From Amorphus orientalis (GTDB taxonomy: Bacteria > Pseudomonadota > Alphaproteobacteria > Rhizobiales > Amorphaceae): a DNA stretch of 64,000 nt. Positions 45,834 to 55,510 of the stretch are shown in pieces. Numbering within the stretch: the first letter of the stretch is position 1; the number at the start of each line of letters is the position of its first letter. Location: positions 620,001-684,000 of the forward strand of contig NZ_JAUSUL010000002.1 in assembly GCF_030814015.1 (NCBI RefSeq), read 5' to 3'. Both the position numbers and the translations under genes were made by a program. A model generated the notes under the pieces. The model did no database searches. It was not told where the DNA came from and worked only from the letters and a program-made list of their open reading frames with translations.

Positions 45834-46622
45834 ATGACGACCATCACCACCGACGACGGCGTGAAGCTCAATGTCAGGCTGGATGGCGATCCGGGTAAGC
45901 CTTCCGTGCTTCTGTCCAATTCGCTCGGGACGGATCTGGGCATGTGGGACGGCCAGATCGAGATCCTGACCCGGCATTTCCAGGTGATCCGCTACGATCC
46001 GCGCGGCCACGGCGAGAGCGAGGGACCGGACGGGGACTACACGATCAGCCGCCTCGGGCGCGACGCCGTCTGCGTGCTGAAGGGGATCGGAATCGAGCGG
46101 GCGGCCGTCTGCGGCGTGTCGATGGGTGGGATGATCGGCATGTGGCTCGGTGCTCACGCGCCCGAGCGGGTGACGCGACTGGCGCTGTGCAACACGGCCG
46201 CGAAGCTGGGGCCGCCGGACATGTGGCAGACGCGGATCGGTACGGTGCGCAGTCATGGTATGGCGGCGATCGCCGACCAGGTGGTGGCGCGGTGGTTCAC
46301 CGAGCCGTTCCAGGCGCGCGCACCGGAGACCGTGGACCGGATCCGCGCGATGCTCCTTTCGACCAGCCCGGCCGGCTACACCGGCTGCTGCGCGGCGATC
46401 CGGGACATGGACCAGACCCGGGACCTGCGCCGGATTTCGGCTCCGGTGCTGGTCGTCGCCGGCGCCGACGATCCGGCGACGCCCCCGGAGCAGGGCGAAG
46501 CCATCGCGGCCGCCGTGTCCGGGGCGGAACTGGATGTGTTCCCCGAGTGCGCGCACCTGTCCAATATCGAGCAGGAAGCCCGCTTCAACGATCGGGTCCC
46601 GGCGTTCCTGGCTGATCTGTAG
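45834..46622 (+). CDS. pcaD: 3-oxoadipate enol-lactonase
   Basis: 262-residue alpha/beta hydrolase converting 3-oxoadipate enol-lactone to 3-oxoadipate in the protocatechuate branch. Nucleophile Ser in GVSMGGMIG, Asp in VAGADDPATPP and His in ECAHLSNIEQ form the triad; YDPRGHGES carries the oxyanion-side motif. The ATG at 45834 has a GGGAGGGGGA site right upstream. No other pca gene is near, so it is either a dispersed pathway gene or a related hydrolase. A hairpin at 46685-46705 may terminate it. Confidence 0.85.
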   Translation: MTTITTDDGVKLNVRLDGDPGKPSVLLSNSLGTDLGMWDGQIEILTRHFQVIRYDPRGHGESEGPDGDYTISRLGRDAVCVLKGIGIERAAVCGVSMGGMIGMWLGAHAPERVTRLALCNTAAKLGPPDMWQTRIGTVRSHGMAAIADQVVARWFTEPFQARAPETVDRIRAMLLSTSPAGYTGCCAAIRDMDQTRDLRRISAPVLVVAGADDPATPPEQGEAIAAAVSGAELDVFPECAHLSNIEQEARFNDRVPAFLADL

Positions 46623-46684
46623 GCAGATCGCCTGCGAAATGACGTTTCGTGAGACCCGCTCTTGCGGTATGAGTTTGCGCAAGC

Positions 46685-46705
46685 GCCGCTTTATGGCGGC
46701 TTTTT
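46685..46705 (+). terminator. Probable terminator between pcaD and the Lrp gene
   Basis: GCCGC-TTTATG-GCGGC stem-loop followed by five T, about 60 bp after the pcaD stop and 19 bp before the Lrp start. Short stem, so moderate confidence. Confidence 0.5.
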
Positions 46706-46723
46706 GAGCAAACGGATACCTCG

Positions 46724-47224
46724 ATGACGACCCTCGATCGGACCGACAAGAAGATCCTCTCCATCCTGCAGGAGGACTGCACGCTGCCGGTCGCCGAGAT
46801 CGGCCGCCGGGTCGGGCTGTCGACGACGCCCTGCTGGCGGCGGATCCAGCGGCTGGAGGAGGAGGGGGTCATCATGAAGCGCGTGGCGCTTCTCGATGCC
46901 ACGAAGGTGAACGCCAAGGTGACGGCGTTCGTGTCGATCGTGACCAACCAGCACACCGAGGACTGGCTCGACCGCTTCGCCAGCGCGATCAAGACGTTCC
47001 CGGAGGTGGTGGAATTCTACCGGATGGCCGGCTCGGTGGACTATCTGCTGCGGGTCGTGGTCGCCGACATCGAAGCCTACGACGTGTTCTACAAGAAGCT
47101 GATCGCCAAGATCGACGTGGCCGACGTCTCCACCACGTTCGCGATGGAGCAGATCAAGTCGACCACGGAACTGCCGCTCGGCTTCATCCCGCTGGATAAG
47201 GAGAAGGGGCGGGCGTCCGCCTGA
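46724..47224 (+). CDS. Lrp/AsnC family transcriptional regulator
   Basis: 166-residue regulator: N-terminal helix-turn-helix (LDRTDKKILSILQEDCTLPVAEIGRRVGLSTTPCWRRIQRLEEEGVI, about 4-48) and a C-terminal RAM ligand-binding domain (VEFYRMAGSVDYLLRVVVADIEAY). It is the Lrp type that controls amino-acid metabolism or export; targets not visible, with no divergent transporter. It converges on the TerC gene with a 14-bp gap. Confidence 0.95.
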   Translation: MTTLDRTDKKILSILQEDCTLPVAEIGRRVGLSTTPCWRRIQRLEEEGVIMKRVALLDATKVNAKVTAFVSIVTNQHTEDWLDRFASAIKTFPEVVEFYRMAGSVDYLLRVVVADIEAYDVFYKKLIAKIDVADVSTTFAMEQIKSTTELPLGFIPLDKEKGRASA

Positions 47225-47238
47225 CCGGGTTCCCCGGT

Positions 47239-48300
47239 CTATCTTGGATGCTGGGTATCGGGATCGAGTTCGATCGGGTCCCGGTGGCCGTAGCTGGTGC
47301 CGTCCCGGGTCCGCATCCGCTCGCCGATCTCCTCGGTACAGGTTGCCTCCTTCGGAAACACGAAGGACAGGATGATGGCGCCACCGATAAGGAACACCGT
47401 CACGCCGAGGCTGACCAGCGCTTCGGTTTCGCCGATGAACATGTCCCAGAGGATCTTGCCGCCGATGAAGATCAGGACGGCGGAGAGCGCCGGCTTGAGA
47501 TAGCTGCAGCGCGCGACGAGGGCATCAATCACGAAATAGAGGGCCCGCAGGTTCAGGATCGCGAACACGTTCGAGGTGTAGACGATGAACGGATCGTGGC
47601 TGATCGCGAGCACGGCCGGGATGGAGTCCACGGCGAAGATCAGATCCGAGACCTCGATGACGATCAGCGCGAAAAGCAGGGGCGTCGCCATCAGCATGGT
47701 GCCGCGGCCGTCGGCCCTCGGTTCGCGCACGAGGAAACGAGGGCCGTGGATCCGCGGCGTCATGGGAAGCCGGCGCGACAGCCAGCGGAAGGCGCGGTTG
47801 TTGGCGATGTCGACACTCTCTTCCTCGTCGTGGAGAAGCAGCTTCACGCCGGTGAAGATCAGAAGCGCCGCGAAGAAGACGAGCAGCCATTCGAACTCGT
47901 GCAGGACGGCCGCGCCGGTGCCGATCAGGATCGCGCGGAACACCATCGCGCCGAGAATGCCCCAGAACAGCACGCGGTGCCGGTGCTCGCGGGGAATGCC
48001 GAAATAGACGAAGACCACCGACATCACGAACACGTTGTCGAACGACAGGCTCTGCTCGACGATGTAGGCGGTGAAGAACTTGGCGCCGGCATCGATGCCG
48101 AGGATCAGCCACACGCCGATCCCGAACAGGACCGCCAGACCCGCATAGCCGCTGGCCAAGAGCAGGCTCTCGCGCATGCCGACCACGTGGGCACGGCGGT
48201 GGAGCACTCCGAGATCGACGATGAGGATCAGGGCGACGAGAGAGAGAAAAACCACCCAGAAAAGGGGCGGTACGCTGACGGAGTCTGCGGGAGAAAGCAT
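47239..48300 (-). CDS. TerC family integral membrane protein
   Basis: 353-residue membrane protein with about eight or nine helices, including SLSFDNVFVMSVVFVYFGIP and VIEVSDLIFAVDSIPAVLAI, the two acidic TM motifs (D/E-rich) conserved in TerC/Alx and implicated in metal-ion (Mn) export. The C-terminus is polar. Start at MLSPADSVSV (48300), just before the first helix; the frame continues upstream without family similarity. No Mn riboswitch pattern was found upstream. Divergent from the molybdoenzyme gene. Confidence 0.92.
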   Translation of the reverse strand: MLSPADSVSVPPLFWVVFLSLVALILIVDLGVLHRRAHVVGMRESLLLASGYAGLAVLFGIGVWLILGIDAGAKFFTAYIVEQSLSFDNVFVMSVVFVYFGIPREHRHRVLFWGILGAMVFRAILIGTGAAVLHEFEWLLVFFAALLIFTGVKLLLHDEEESVDIANNRAFRWLSRRLPMTPRIHGPRFLVREPRADGRGTMLMATPLLFALIVIEVSDLIFAVDSIPAVLAISHDPFIVYTSNVFAILNLRALYFVIDALVARCSYLKPALSAVLIFIGGKILWDMFIGETEALVSLGVTVFLIGGAIILSFVFPKEATCTEEIGERMRTRDGTSYGHRDPIELDPDTQHPR

Positions 48301-48506
48301 AATCGACCGTGAGTTCGGGGACCTCGTCGGCGCGAATCCGCGACACGCATCACTGTCGAGGTCTGCATGGGAGATCGTGGCGGGCGAAACGATATGCAAG
48401 AGAGGGCGTCGACAATGACGCGGCGCTCGCGTTGACTGGGATCGTTCCAGAATGCGGGCGCGGCGGATGCCATGCCGCCCCAAGATGCCAAGGCCAGAGT
48501 TGATCC

Positions 48507-50597
48507 ATGACCAAGCCGCTCACCCGCCGTTCGGCCTGCCCCCACGATTGCCCATCCACCTGTGCGCTGGAGATCGACGTCGTCGATTCGGGAACGATCG
48601 GACGCGTGCGCGGGGCGAAGGACAACGCCTACACTGACGGCGTGATCTGCGCGAAGGTCGCCCGCTATGCCGAGCGGACGAACCATCCCGACCGGCTGAC
48701 GCGCCCGCTGGTGCAGACCGGCCCCAAGGGATCGGGGCAGTTTGCCGAGATCGGCTGGGACGAGGCGCTCGACCGGGTCGTGGAGGCGTTCGTGGCCGCC
48801 GAGGCCGAGTTCGGAGCCCAGAGCGTCTATCCCTACAACTATGCCGGCACGATGGGGCTGGTGCAGCGCGACGGCATCCACCGGCTGCGCCACGTGAAGG
48901 GATACTCTCGCCAGTTCGACACGATCTGCACCAACCCGGCCTGGACCGGGTTCATTGCCGGAACCGGCCGGCTGGCCGGGCCGGATCCCCGCGAGATCGA
49001 CAGCTCCGATTGCGTCGTGATCTGGGGCACCAACGCCGCCGCGACCCAGATCAACGTGCTGACCCATGCGGTCGCGGCACGGAAGAGCCGCGGCGCCACC
49101 ATCGTGGCCGTCGACGTCTACGAGACGGAGACGGTCAAGCAGGCGGACCTGAAGCTGATCCTGCGGCCCGGCACCGATGCGGCGCTGGCCTGCGCTGTGA
49201 TGCACGTCCTGTTCCGGGATGGTTACGCCGACCGCGCCTACATGGCGAAGTTCGCCGACTGTCCCGATGAGCTGGAAGCCCACGTCGCCAACCGGTCGCC
49301 GGACTGGGCCGCATCGGTCACCGGGCTCGCCGTCGAGGACATCGAGGCCTTCGCGAAGCTCGTGGGGACCACGAATCGGACCTATCTGCGGCTCGGCTAC
49401 GGCTTCACCCGGCAGCGCAACGGCGCGATCGCCATGCACGCGGCCGCCTCGATCGCGACCGTTGCCGGCCTCTGGCAGTACGAAGGCGGCGGCGCCTTCC
49501 ACAACAACGGCGCGATCTACGAACTCAACATGGCCATGGTGACCGGCGCCGACGCCGTCGATCACACGACGCGGCGGCTCGACCAGTCCCGGCTGGGCGC
49601 GATCCTGACGGGAGACGAGGACGCACTGCTCGGCGGCCCGCCGGTGAAGGCCATGCTGATCCAGAACACCAATCCGGTCTCGGTCTGTCCGGAGCAGGAG
49701 CTGGTCAAGCGCGGCTTCGCCCGGGACGACCTGTTTGTCTGCGTGCACGAGCAGTTCATGACCGAGACCGCCCGGATGGCCGACATCTTGCTGCCGGCGA
49801 CGATGTTCGTGGAGCACGACGACATCTACAAGGGCGGGGGCCATCAGTATCTGCTGCTCGGTCCGAAGCTGGTCGAGGCGCCCGGAGACTGCCGCTCGAA
49901 CCATGAGGTTCATGTGGAGCTGGCGAAGCGGCTCGGCGCCGAGCACAAGGGCTTCGGCATGAGCGAGCGGGAGCACATCGACTGGATGTTGCGGAACTCC
50001 GGACGCGGCTCGCTCGCGGAACTGGAAGCGGCGGGCTGGATCGACTGCCAGCCGCCCTTCGAGAAGGCGCACTATCTCGACGGGTTCGCCTATCCGGACG
50101 GAAAGTTCCGGTTCAAGCCCGACTGGACGAAGGTGAAGGCCAACAACAATGGGCCGATGGGACCCTGGGAGGCGATCCCCGCGCTGCCCGACCAGTGGGA
50201 CGTGATCGACGCGGCGACCGACGCCCATCCGTTCCGTCTGGTGACGGCGCCGGCGCGCTCCTTCCTCAACTCGACCTTCAACGAGACGCCCGGATCGCTC
50301 AAGAAGGAGGGACATCCGACCGTGTTCGTCCATCCCGAAGACGCAGGCCCGCTCGGGATCGGCGAGGGGATGCGCGTGCGTCTCGCCAACGATCAGGGCG
50401 CCGTGGTCGTCCGGGCGCGCCTGTTCGACGGCATCCGGCGCGGCGTGGTCGTGTCCGAAGGCCTGTGGCCGAACGAGGCCTTCGAAGACGGGCAGGGCAT
50501 CAACACCCTGACCTCGGCCGAGCCGATCGCGCCCTATGGCGGCGTGGCCTTCCACGACACCCGCATCTCTCTTGCCCCGGCGCAGCCCCTGGCCTAA
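48507..50597 (+). CDS. Molybdopterin-dependent oxidoreductase (formate dehydrogenase/DMSO reductase family)
   Basis: 696-residue molybdenum enzyme. Cys11, Cys15, Cys19 and Cys48 give the CX3CX3CX28C [4Fe-4S] motif at the N-terminus. Molybdopterin-binding blocks follow (VIWGTNAAATQINVLTHAV, LGYGFTRQRNGAIAMHAAAS, MLIQNTNPVSVCPEQ) and a C-terminal dinucleotide-binding domain (VFVHPEDAGPLGIGEGMRVRL). No Tat signal is seen, so it is probably cytoplasmic. The substrate is unknown; partner subunits are not adjacent. Confidence 0.92.
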   Translation: MTKPLTRRSACPHDCPSTCALEIDVVDSGTIGRVRGAKDNAYTDGVICAKVARYAERTNHPDRLTRPLVQTGPKGSGQFAEIGWDEALDRVVEAFVAAEAEFGAQSVYPYNYAGTMGLVQRDGIHRLRHVKGYSRQFDTICTNPAWTGFIAGTGRLAGPDPREIDSSDCVVIWGTNAAATQINVLTHAVAARKSRGATIVAVDVYETETVKQADLKLILRPGTDAALACAVMHVLFRDGYADRAYMAKFADCPDELEAHVANRSPDWAASVTGLAVEDIEAFAKLVGTTNRTYLRLGYGFTRQRNGAIAMHAAASIATVAGLWQYEGGGAFHNNGAIYELNMAMVTGADAVDHTTRRLDQSRLGAILTGDEDALLGGPPVKAMLIQNTNPVSVCPEQELVKRGFARDDLFVCVHEQFMTETARMADILLPATMFVEHDDIYKGGGHQYLLLGPKLVEAPGDCRSNHEVHVELAKRLGAEHKGFGMSEREHIDWMLRNSGRGSLAELEAAGWIDCQPPFEKAHYLDGFAYPDGKFRFKPDWTKVKANNNGPMGPWEAIPALPDQWDVIDAATDAHPFRLVTAPARSFLNSTFNETPGSLKKEGHPTVFVHPEDAGPLGIGEGMRVRLANDQGAVVVRARLFDGIRRGVVVSEGLWPNEAFEDGQGINTLTSAEPIAPYGGVAFHDTRISLAPAQPLA

Positions 50598-50632
50598 GTC
50601 GGCATCAGGGACAATTAACTCGGGGAAGCTGG

Positions 50633-50962
50633 ATGCGGCTCGGCAGTGTGGTGGTACCGGTCAGGGGCTCCGCGATCGGAGCGTTTCTTACGGCTGTCGC
50701 GGCAGCAATGCCGGCTTCGGTCGCAGCGCAGAGCGACAGCGCCAGCAACGCGGCGCTCGGCCGCAAGCTGATGGATGTGTGTGTCTACGACCAGTTCCGC
50801 CGGAATGGATCGAGCGAAGGCGTCGCCAGCGCCTGCAAGTGCGCGGCTCGCCGCGCCGCTCCGTCGCTGCAGGCGCGTCAGATCGAGCGACTGCAGATCG
50901 GCGTGCCGCTCACCGGCGACGTCCGCGACGAGGTCTACAAGGCGCTGGCCGCCTGCCGGTAG
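50633..50962 (+). CDS. Small secreted cysteine-containing protein
   Basis: 109-residue protein of unknown function. The N-terminal hydrophobic stretch ends in AMPASVAAQSD, a likely signal peptide with an AxA cleavage site. The mature roughly 75 residues contain four cysteines (DVCVYDQF, ACKCAARR, AACR), allowing two disulfides or metal binding. Lies 35 bp after the molybdoenzyme gene on the same strand and may be cotranscribed. Confidence 0.65.
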   Translation: MRLGSVVVPVRGSAIGAFLTAVAAAMPASVAAQSDSASNAALGRKLMDVCVYDQFRRNGSSEGVASACKCAARRAAPSLQARQIERLQIGVPLTGDVRDEVYKALAACR

Positions 50963-50984
50963 ACCGCCTCGGCTCCGGATCGCC

Positions 50985-51653
50985 TTACCCGCCGTTCGGG
51001 AAATCCGGCCAGACCAGCGTGGGCGGCAGGTCCGCCAGCCCCTTCCTGACGATCCGGCCGTTGACCGGTTTCAGATCTCCGCGCGCCACGGCGGCCAGGG
51101 CCGCCGGATAGATCCTGTGCTCTTCGGCAAGGACCCGGGCGGAGAGGCTGGCGGCGGTGTCGTCGGCGGCCACGGGAACCGCGGCCTGGATCAGGATCGG
51201 GCCGGCATCGAGCTCGGCGTTGACGATGTGAACGGTGCAGCCGTGAACGGCGACGCCGGCCGTCAGCGCGCGTTCATGGGTGTCGAGGCCGGTGAAGGCC
51301 GGCAATAGCGAGGGGTGGATGTTGAGGATCCGGCCGGCGAACCGGGCCACGAAATCCGCACTCAACACCCGCATGAAGCCGGCAAGACAGATCAGCTCGG
51401 CGCCGCTGTCCTCGATCGCGGTGGCAAGCGCTGTTTCGAACTCCGCCTTGGTCGGACAGGCCTTGTGATCGACCACGGCCGTTTCGATGCCGGCATCGGT
51501 GGCGGTCTGCAGGCCCTGGGTGCCCGGCCGGTTGGAAATGACCCGGACGATCTCTGCCGGGTAGGCCGGGTCCCGGGCTGCCTCGATGAGGGCAGCCATG
51601 TTCGAGCCGCGCCCCGAGATGAGCACGGCAACGGGAACGCGCCGCGCGCTCAT
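50985..51653 (-). CDS. purN: Phosphoribosylglycinamide formyltransferase (GART)
   Basis: Transfers formyl from 10-formyl-THF to GAR in purine synthesis. The 222-residue protein carries [16 protein letters not shown] (phosphate loop), VISNRPG, the catalytic [20 protein letters not shown] block (Asn-His) and [15 protein letters not shown]. The ATG at 51653 overlaps the purM stop (ATGA), giving a coupled purM-purN operon. Confidence 0.97.
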   Translation of the reverse strand: MSARRVPVAVLISGRGSNMAALIEAARDPAYPAEIVRVISNRPGTQGLQTATDAGIETAVVDHKACPTKAEFETALATAIEDSGAELICLAGFMRVLSADFVARFAGRILNIHPSLLPAFTGLDTHERALTAGVAVHGCTVHIVNAELDAGPILIQAAVPVAADDTAASLSARVLAEEHRIYPAALAAVARGDLKPVNGRIVRKGLADLPPTLVWPDFPNGG

Positions 51654-52729
51654 CGGGTGCTCGTGGCCAGCGCGCCGGTGTAGGCGACCTCGCCGTCGCC
51701 ATCGAGGATTTCGCCGAGATCGACCACTGTTTCGCCCGCGGCCGCGAGCGTCTCGGTGACCGCTGCGGCGCTCTCGGCCGAGACGACAGCCACCATGCCG
51801 ATGCCGCAGTTGAAGGTCCGCAGCATCTCCGCCTCCTCGACCGGTCCGGTATCGGCGAGCCAGGAGAACACCGGGGGCAGGGCGATTCGGTTCAGATCGA
51901 TCGTGGCGGACACGGACTTGGGCAGCACCCGCGGCACGTTCTCCGTCAGGCCGCCGCCGGTGATGTGGGCAAACGCCTTGATCGCCGGCCGATGCGCGGC
52001 GAGCGCGGCCTTGAGGCTTGCCACATAGATCCGCGTCGGCGTCAGAAGCGCTTCGGCCAGCGACCGGTCCGGATCGAACGGAGCCGGATCGGTGAGAGCG
52101 ACGCCGGACGCCTCCACGATGCGGCGCACCAGCGAATAGCCGTTGGAGTGGACGCCGGCGGAGGCGAGGCCGAGGAGACGGTCGCCCGCGGCGACGTCGG
52201 ACCGCGGCAGCACTTCACCGCGCTCGACGGCCCCGACCGCAAAGCCGGCCAGATCGTAGTCGCCGGGCGCGTACATGCCGGGCATCTCCGCCGTCTCGCC
52301 GCCGATGAGCGCAGCACCCGCCTGCCGGCAGCCCTCGGCAATGCCCGCCACGACATCGCGCGCAACGCCGGTCTCCAGCCGGCCGCAGCCGAAATAGTCG
52401 AGGAAAAGGAGGGGCTCGGCGCCCTGGACGATCAGGTCGTTGACGCACATGGCGACCAGATCGATGCCGATCGTTGTGTGGATGCCCGAATCGCCGGCGA
52501 GCTTGAGCTTGGTGCCGACGCCGTCGGTCGCGGCCACAAGCAGTGGGTCGGTGAAGCCCGCCGCCTTCAGATCGAACAGCCCGCCGAAGCCGCCAAGTGC
52601 AGCGTCCGCGCCGGGTCGCGCCGTTGCGGCGGCGAGCGGAGCTATGGCGCGCACGAAGGCGTTGCCGGCGGAAATGTCCACGCCGGCATCGGCATAGGTT
52701 ACGGCAGGTCGGTTCGGGTCGTTCGTCAT
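51650..52729 (-). CDS. purM: Phosphoribosylformylglycinamidine cyclo-ligase (AIR synthetase)
   Basis: ATP-dependent ring closure of FGAM to AIR in purine synthesis. The 359 residues include the [13 protein letters not shown]-terminus, [15 protein letters not shown], the [21 protein letters not shown] motif, [11 protein letters not shown] and the [16 protein letters not shown] block. The ATG at 52729 ([16 protein letters not shown]) fits the family. Divergent from the CDP-alcohol phosphatidyltransferase operon with about 150 bp between starts. Confidence 0.97.
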   Translation of the reverse strand: MTNDPNRPAVTYADAGVDISAGNAFVRAIAPLAAATARPGADAALGGFGGLFDLKAAGFTDPLLVAATDGVGTKLKLAGDSGIHTTIGIDLVAMCVNDLIVQGAEPLLFLDYFGCGRLETGVARDVVAGIAEGCRQAGAALIGGETAEMPGMYAPGDYDLAGFAVGAVERGEVLPRSDVAAGDRLLGLASAGVHSNGYSLVRRIVEASGVALTDPAPFDPDRSLAEALLTPTRIYVASLKAALAAHRPAIKAFAHITGGGLTENVPRVLPKSVSATIDLNRIALPPVFSWLADTGPVEEAEMLRTFNCGIGMVAVVSAESAAAVTETLAAAGETVVDLGEILDGDGEVAYTGALATSTR

Positions 52730-52877
52730 CTGGCTGGCGCTCCGGTCGGATGCGGTCGGCATCCAATCCGCCCGTTGTGCCGATTGCAATCGGGATTTGG
52801 AAGTGGTCGATGCGTCATCCCCCGCTCCGTGTCATAAATCGCGCACAAACAACAGCTGTCGACGAGAAGGCGGCGCC

Positions 52878-53447
52878 GTGACCATTCCAAATCTGCTGAC
52901 GATGCTGCGCTTCGCCCTGGTCCCCGTCGTGATCTGGGCTATCTCCTCGGACCAGAACGTGATCGCGTTCGCCGTGTTCGTGGTGGCCGGCCTGACCGAC
53001 GGTATAGACGGCTTCATCGCCAAGCGGTGGGCGATGGCGAGCCAGCTTGGCGCCTATCTGGATCCGCTCGCCGACAAGGCGCTGCTGGTCTCCATCTTCG
53101 TCGCGCTGGGGGTGGCCGGCGAACTGCCGGTCTGGCTGGTGGGCATCGTGGTGGCCCGGGACGTCCTGATCGTCGGGGCGGTGGTCTTGTCCAGCCTGAT
53201 GGGCCGGGCGATCGCGATCCGTCCGCTGCTGGTCAGCAAGGTAACGACAGTGGTCCAGATCTTGCTCGTCGCTCTGGTGCTGGCGGACCTCGCCTTCGGG
53301 CTGGATCTCCTGCGCGAACGCGCGGCCGTCACGCTGATCGTCGCCGGCTTGACTGTCATCTCGGCCGCAGCCTATCTCGTCACCTGGTTGCGGCACATGA
53401 GCGAGCCGCCGGTTACCGAGTTCCCGGGAGAGGACCCTCTAACGTGA
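52878..53447 (+). CDS. CDP-alcohol phosphatidyltransferase family protein
   Basis: 189-residue integral membrane enzyme of phospholipid synthesis. The signature D-G-x2-D-G-x2-A-K/R-x8-G-x3-D-x3-D is seen in DGIDGFIAKRWAMASQLGAY followed by LDPLADK. It resembles PgsA-type (phosphatidylglycerophosphate synthase) proteins, but the alcohol acceptor is uncertain. Several membrane helices. The GTG start (52878) follows GAGAAGG about 8 bases upstream. The stop overlaps the next start (GTGA, 53444-53447). Confidence 0.9.
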   Translation: MTIPNLLTMLRFALVPVVIWAISSDQNVIAFAVFVVAGLTDGIDGFIAKRWAMASQLGAYLDPLADKALLVSIFVALGVAGELPVWLVGIVVARDVLIVGAVVLSSLMGRAIAIRPLLVSKVTTVVQILLVALVLADLAFGLDLLRERAAVTLIVAGLTVISAAAYLVTWLRHMSEPPVTEFPGEDPLT

Positions 53448-54589
53448 CGCTGGGTCGGCAGATCATCTTCTGGGTCGTTGCAGCGGTGGCGTTCCTGCTG
53501 CTGCTGCGCCTGTTCCAGGGCATCCTGCTGCCGTTCGTGGCGGGTCTGTTCCTGGCGTACCTGCTCAATCCGGTCGCGCGCTGGCTCGAACGCCATGGCC
53601 TCAACCGCGTGCTCGCCACCAGCCTGATCCTGATTGTCTTCGTCGTTTTCGTGATTCTGGCGCTGGTCGTGGTGGTTCCGCTCATCGCGAACCAGCTCAT
53701 CGGATTTCTGGAGCGGGTGCCCGGCTACATCTCCCAGCTTCAGGCCTTCCTCAACGAACACGCCCAGACCAACCGGATTGCGGACGTGCTCGGAGTGGAC
53801 ACCAGCGAGCTCCAGTCCGCCGCCACCAACCTGGTCAGTCAGGGTTCGAGCTGGGCGGGAAGCGTGGTCAAGTCGGTGTGGTCCGGCAGCCAGGCGGTCA
53901 TTTCCGTGCTCTCGCTCGTCGTCATCACGCCGGTGATCGCGTTCTATCTGCTGATCGACTGGGAGCGGATGATGCGGTCGCTGGACGACCTGCTTCCGCG
54001 CGAGCACGCCGAGACCATCCGCGGCCTCCTGGGCGACATGGACCGGGCGGTCTCCGGCTTCATCCACGGGCAGGTCTCGGTCTGCCTTCTGCTCGGCCTG
54101 TTTTATGCCGTGGCCCTGGTTGCGGTCGGTCTGAATCACGGTCTCACGATCGGTCTTATGGCGGGACTGATCTCGTTCGTGCCCTATCTCGGCTCCGGGC
54201 TCGGATTCGTCGTTTCGGTCGGCGTGGCGCTCAACCAGTTCTGGCCCGACAGCCTGATGATCGGGCTGGTGGTCGCGATCTTCCTGGTCGGCCAGTTCTT
54301 TGAGGGCAACGTTCTGCAGCCCAAGCTGGTGGGCGGCCGCGTCGGGCTTCATCCCGTCTGGCTGATCTTCGCCCTGTTCGCCTTCGGCTATCTGTTCGGC
54401 TTCGCCGGCATGCTGATCGCCGTTCCGGCATCGGCCGCCGTCGCGGTGCTGGTGCGCTTCTTTCTGCAGCGCTACCGGGAAAGCCGGATCTATCAGGGCC
54501 ACGAGGGCGGCTCCCCGCCCGAGCCGGTGCCGTCGCCACCGCCCCAGGTGCCGGACGGCTCTGGCGCTCGGCCGAAAGGCAGCGCGTGA
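53444..54589 (+). CDS. AI-2E family transporter (PerM-like)
   Basis: 381-residue membrane protein of the PerM/AI-2E exporter family: about eight helices, with a large central loop (residues about 90-150) and conserved FVPYLGSGLGFVVS, EGNVLQPKLVGGRVGLHPVWL and FGFAGMLIAVPASA near the end. Transported substrate unknown. The C-terminal tail is Pro-rich. Starts with GTG overlapping the upstream stop and ends overlapping the hdaA start, so all three genes are coupled. Confidence 0.92.
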   Translation: MTLGRQIIFWVVAAVAFLLLLRLFQGILLPFVAGLFLAYLLNPVARWLERHGLNRVLATSLILIVFVVFVILALVVVVPLIANQLIGFLERVPGYISQLQAFLNEHAQTNRIADVLGVDTSELQSAATNLVSQGSSWAGSVVKSVWSGSQAVISVLSLVVITPVIAFYLLIDWERMMRSLDDLLPREHAETIRGLLGDMDRAVSGFIHGQVSVCLLLGLFYAVALVAVGLNHGLTIGLMAGLISFVPYLGSGLGFVVSVGVALNQFWPDSLMIGLVVAIFLVGQFFEGNVLQPKLVGGRVGLHPVWLIFALFAFGYLFGFAGMLIAVPASAAVAVLVRFFLQRYRESRIYQGHEGGSPPEPVPSPPPQVPDGSGARPKGSA

Positions 54590-55308
54590 GTGGCGGGCAG
54601 GATGGCCGCCCGCGGCAGCTGCCGCTCAGCTTGCGCGTTGATCCATCCTATCGACCTGAAGACTTCGTGGTGGGCGCCTCCAACGCCGATGCGTGGGCGG
54701 CGATCATGGCCTGGCCCGACTGGCCGCACAGGACGTCGCTGATCATCGGCGCCGAGGGGACCGGTAAGACCCATCTCGCCGCCGTCTGGCGCGAGCGGAG
54801 CGGCGCCCGGATCATCGGGGCCGGCGACCTGACCGATACCGATCCGGTTTCCCTGGTCCAGGCGGGCCCCCTGTGCGTGGAGAACTGCGATCGCGCCACG
54901 CTCGACGAACCGGTTCTGTTTCATCTGCTCAACGCGGTCCAGGCGGCTGGGTCCCATCTGCTGCTGACGGCCCGTATCCCGCCGGCTGAGTGGCGCATCA
55001 GCACACGGGACATTGCTTCGCGCCTGCGGGCGATCCCGCCGCTGACGATCGGCGTCCCGGAGGACGAGTTGCTGGAGCGGGTGCTGGCGAAGCTGTTCGC
55101 GGACCGGCAGCTGACGGTCGAGCCGACCGTGGCGAGCTATCTCGTCCGGCGGATCGAGCGCTCGTTCCGGGCGGCGAACCGCCTGGTGGACCTGCTGGAC
55201 CGGGAAGCACTCGCCCGCCGCCGTCCGGTGACACGGCGCATGGCCGGCGAGGTTCTGGAGGCGGAGGGTTTCGGCGGCGACGACGATCCGGACGATACGG
55301 CAAGCTAG
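54586..55308 (+). CDS. hdaA: DnaA regulatory inactivator homologue HdaA
   Basis: 240-residue DnaA-related AAA+ protein lacking DnaA's N-terminal and DNA-binding domains. Near the N-terminus QLPLSL (about residues 11-16) matches the beta-clamp-binding hexapeptide of Hda, followed by Walker A GAEGTGKTH, ARIPPAEW and RLRAIPPLTIGVPEDELLERVLAKLF. The role, known from the family, is clamp-stimulated hydrolysis of DnaA-ATP after replication initiation. The GTG start overlaps the PerM stop. Placement after a perM gene and before ppk is common in alphaproteobacteria. Confidence 0.92.
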   Translation: MSGGQDGRPRQLPLSLRVDPSYRPEDFVVGASNADAWAAIMAWPDWPHRTSLIIGAEGTGKTHLAAVWRERSGARIIGAGDLTDTDPVSLVQAGPLCVENCDRATLDEPVLFHLLNAVQAAGSHLLLTARIPPAEWRISTRDIASRLRAIPPLTIGVPEDELLERVLAKLFADRQLTVEPTVASYLVRRIERSFRAANRLVDLLDREALARRRPVTRRMAGEVLEAEGFGGDDDPDDTAS

Positions 55309-55510
55309 GTCGCCGCTGCGCCTTCAGGTTTTCGCCGAACCTTCGCGTGACACAGAGAAAATTCCGTCATACTCGGGGTGTAGGACCGCGCGATGATATC
55401 CGGGCAAGGGGCGAACTCCGTTCCTGAACCCGCTTCGGGGCACATGAAGATCAATCACGGCGACAGGGCTGGCGCAGACGTCGCCACAGCCGTGATTCAG
55501 GGAGAGGCCG

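Noticed and set aside
48301-48506. Manganese (yybP-ykoY) riboswitch upstream of terC
   Set aside because: Looked for because it often precedes terC-like genes, but its conserved loops are not present.
48228-50555. 775-codon minus-strand frame opposite the molybdoenzyme
   Set aside because: Shadow frame; the plus strand has clear Fe-S and molybdopterin motifs.
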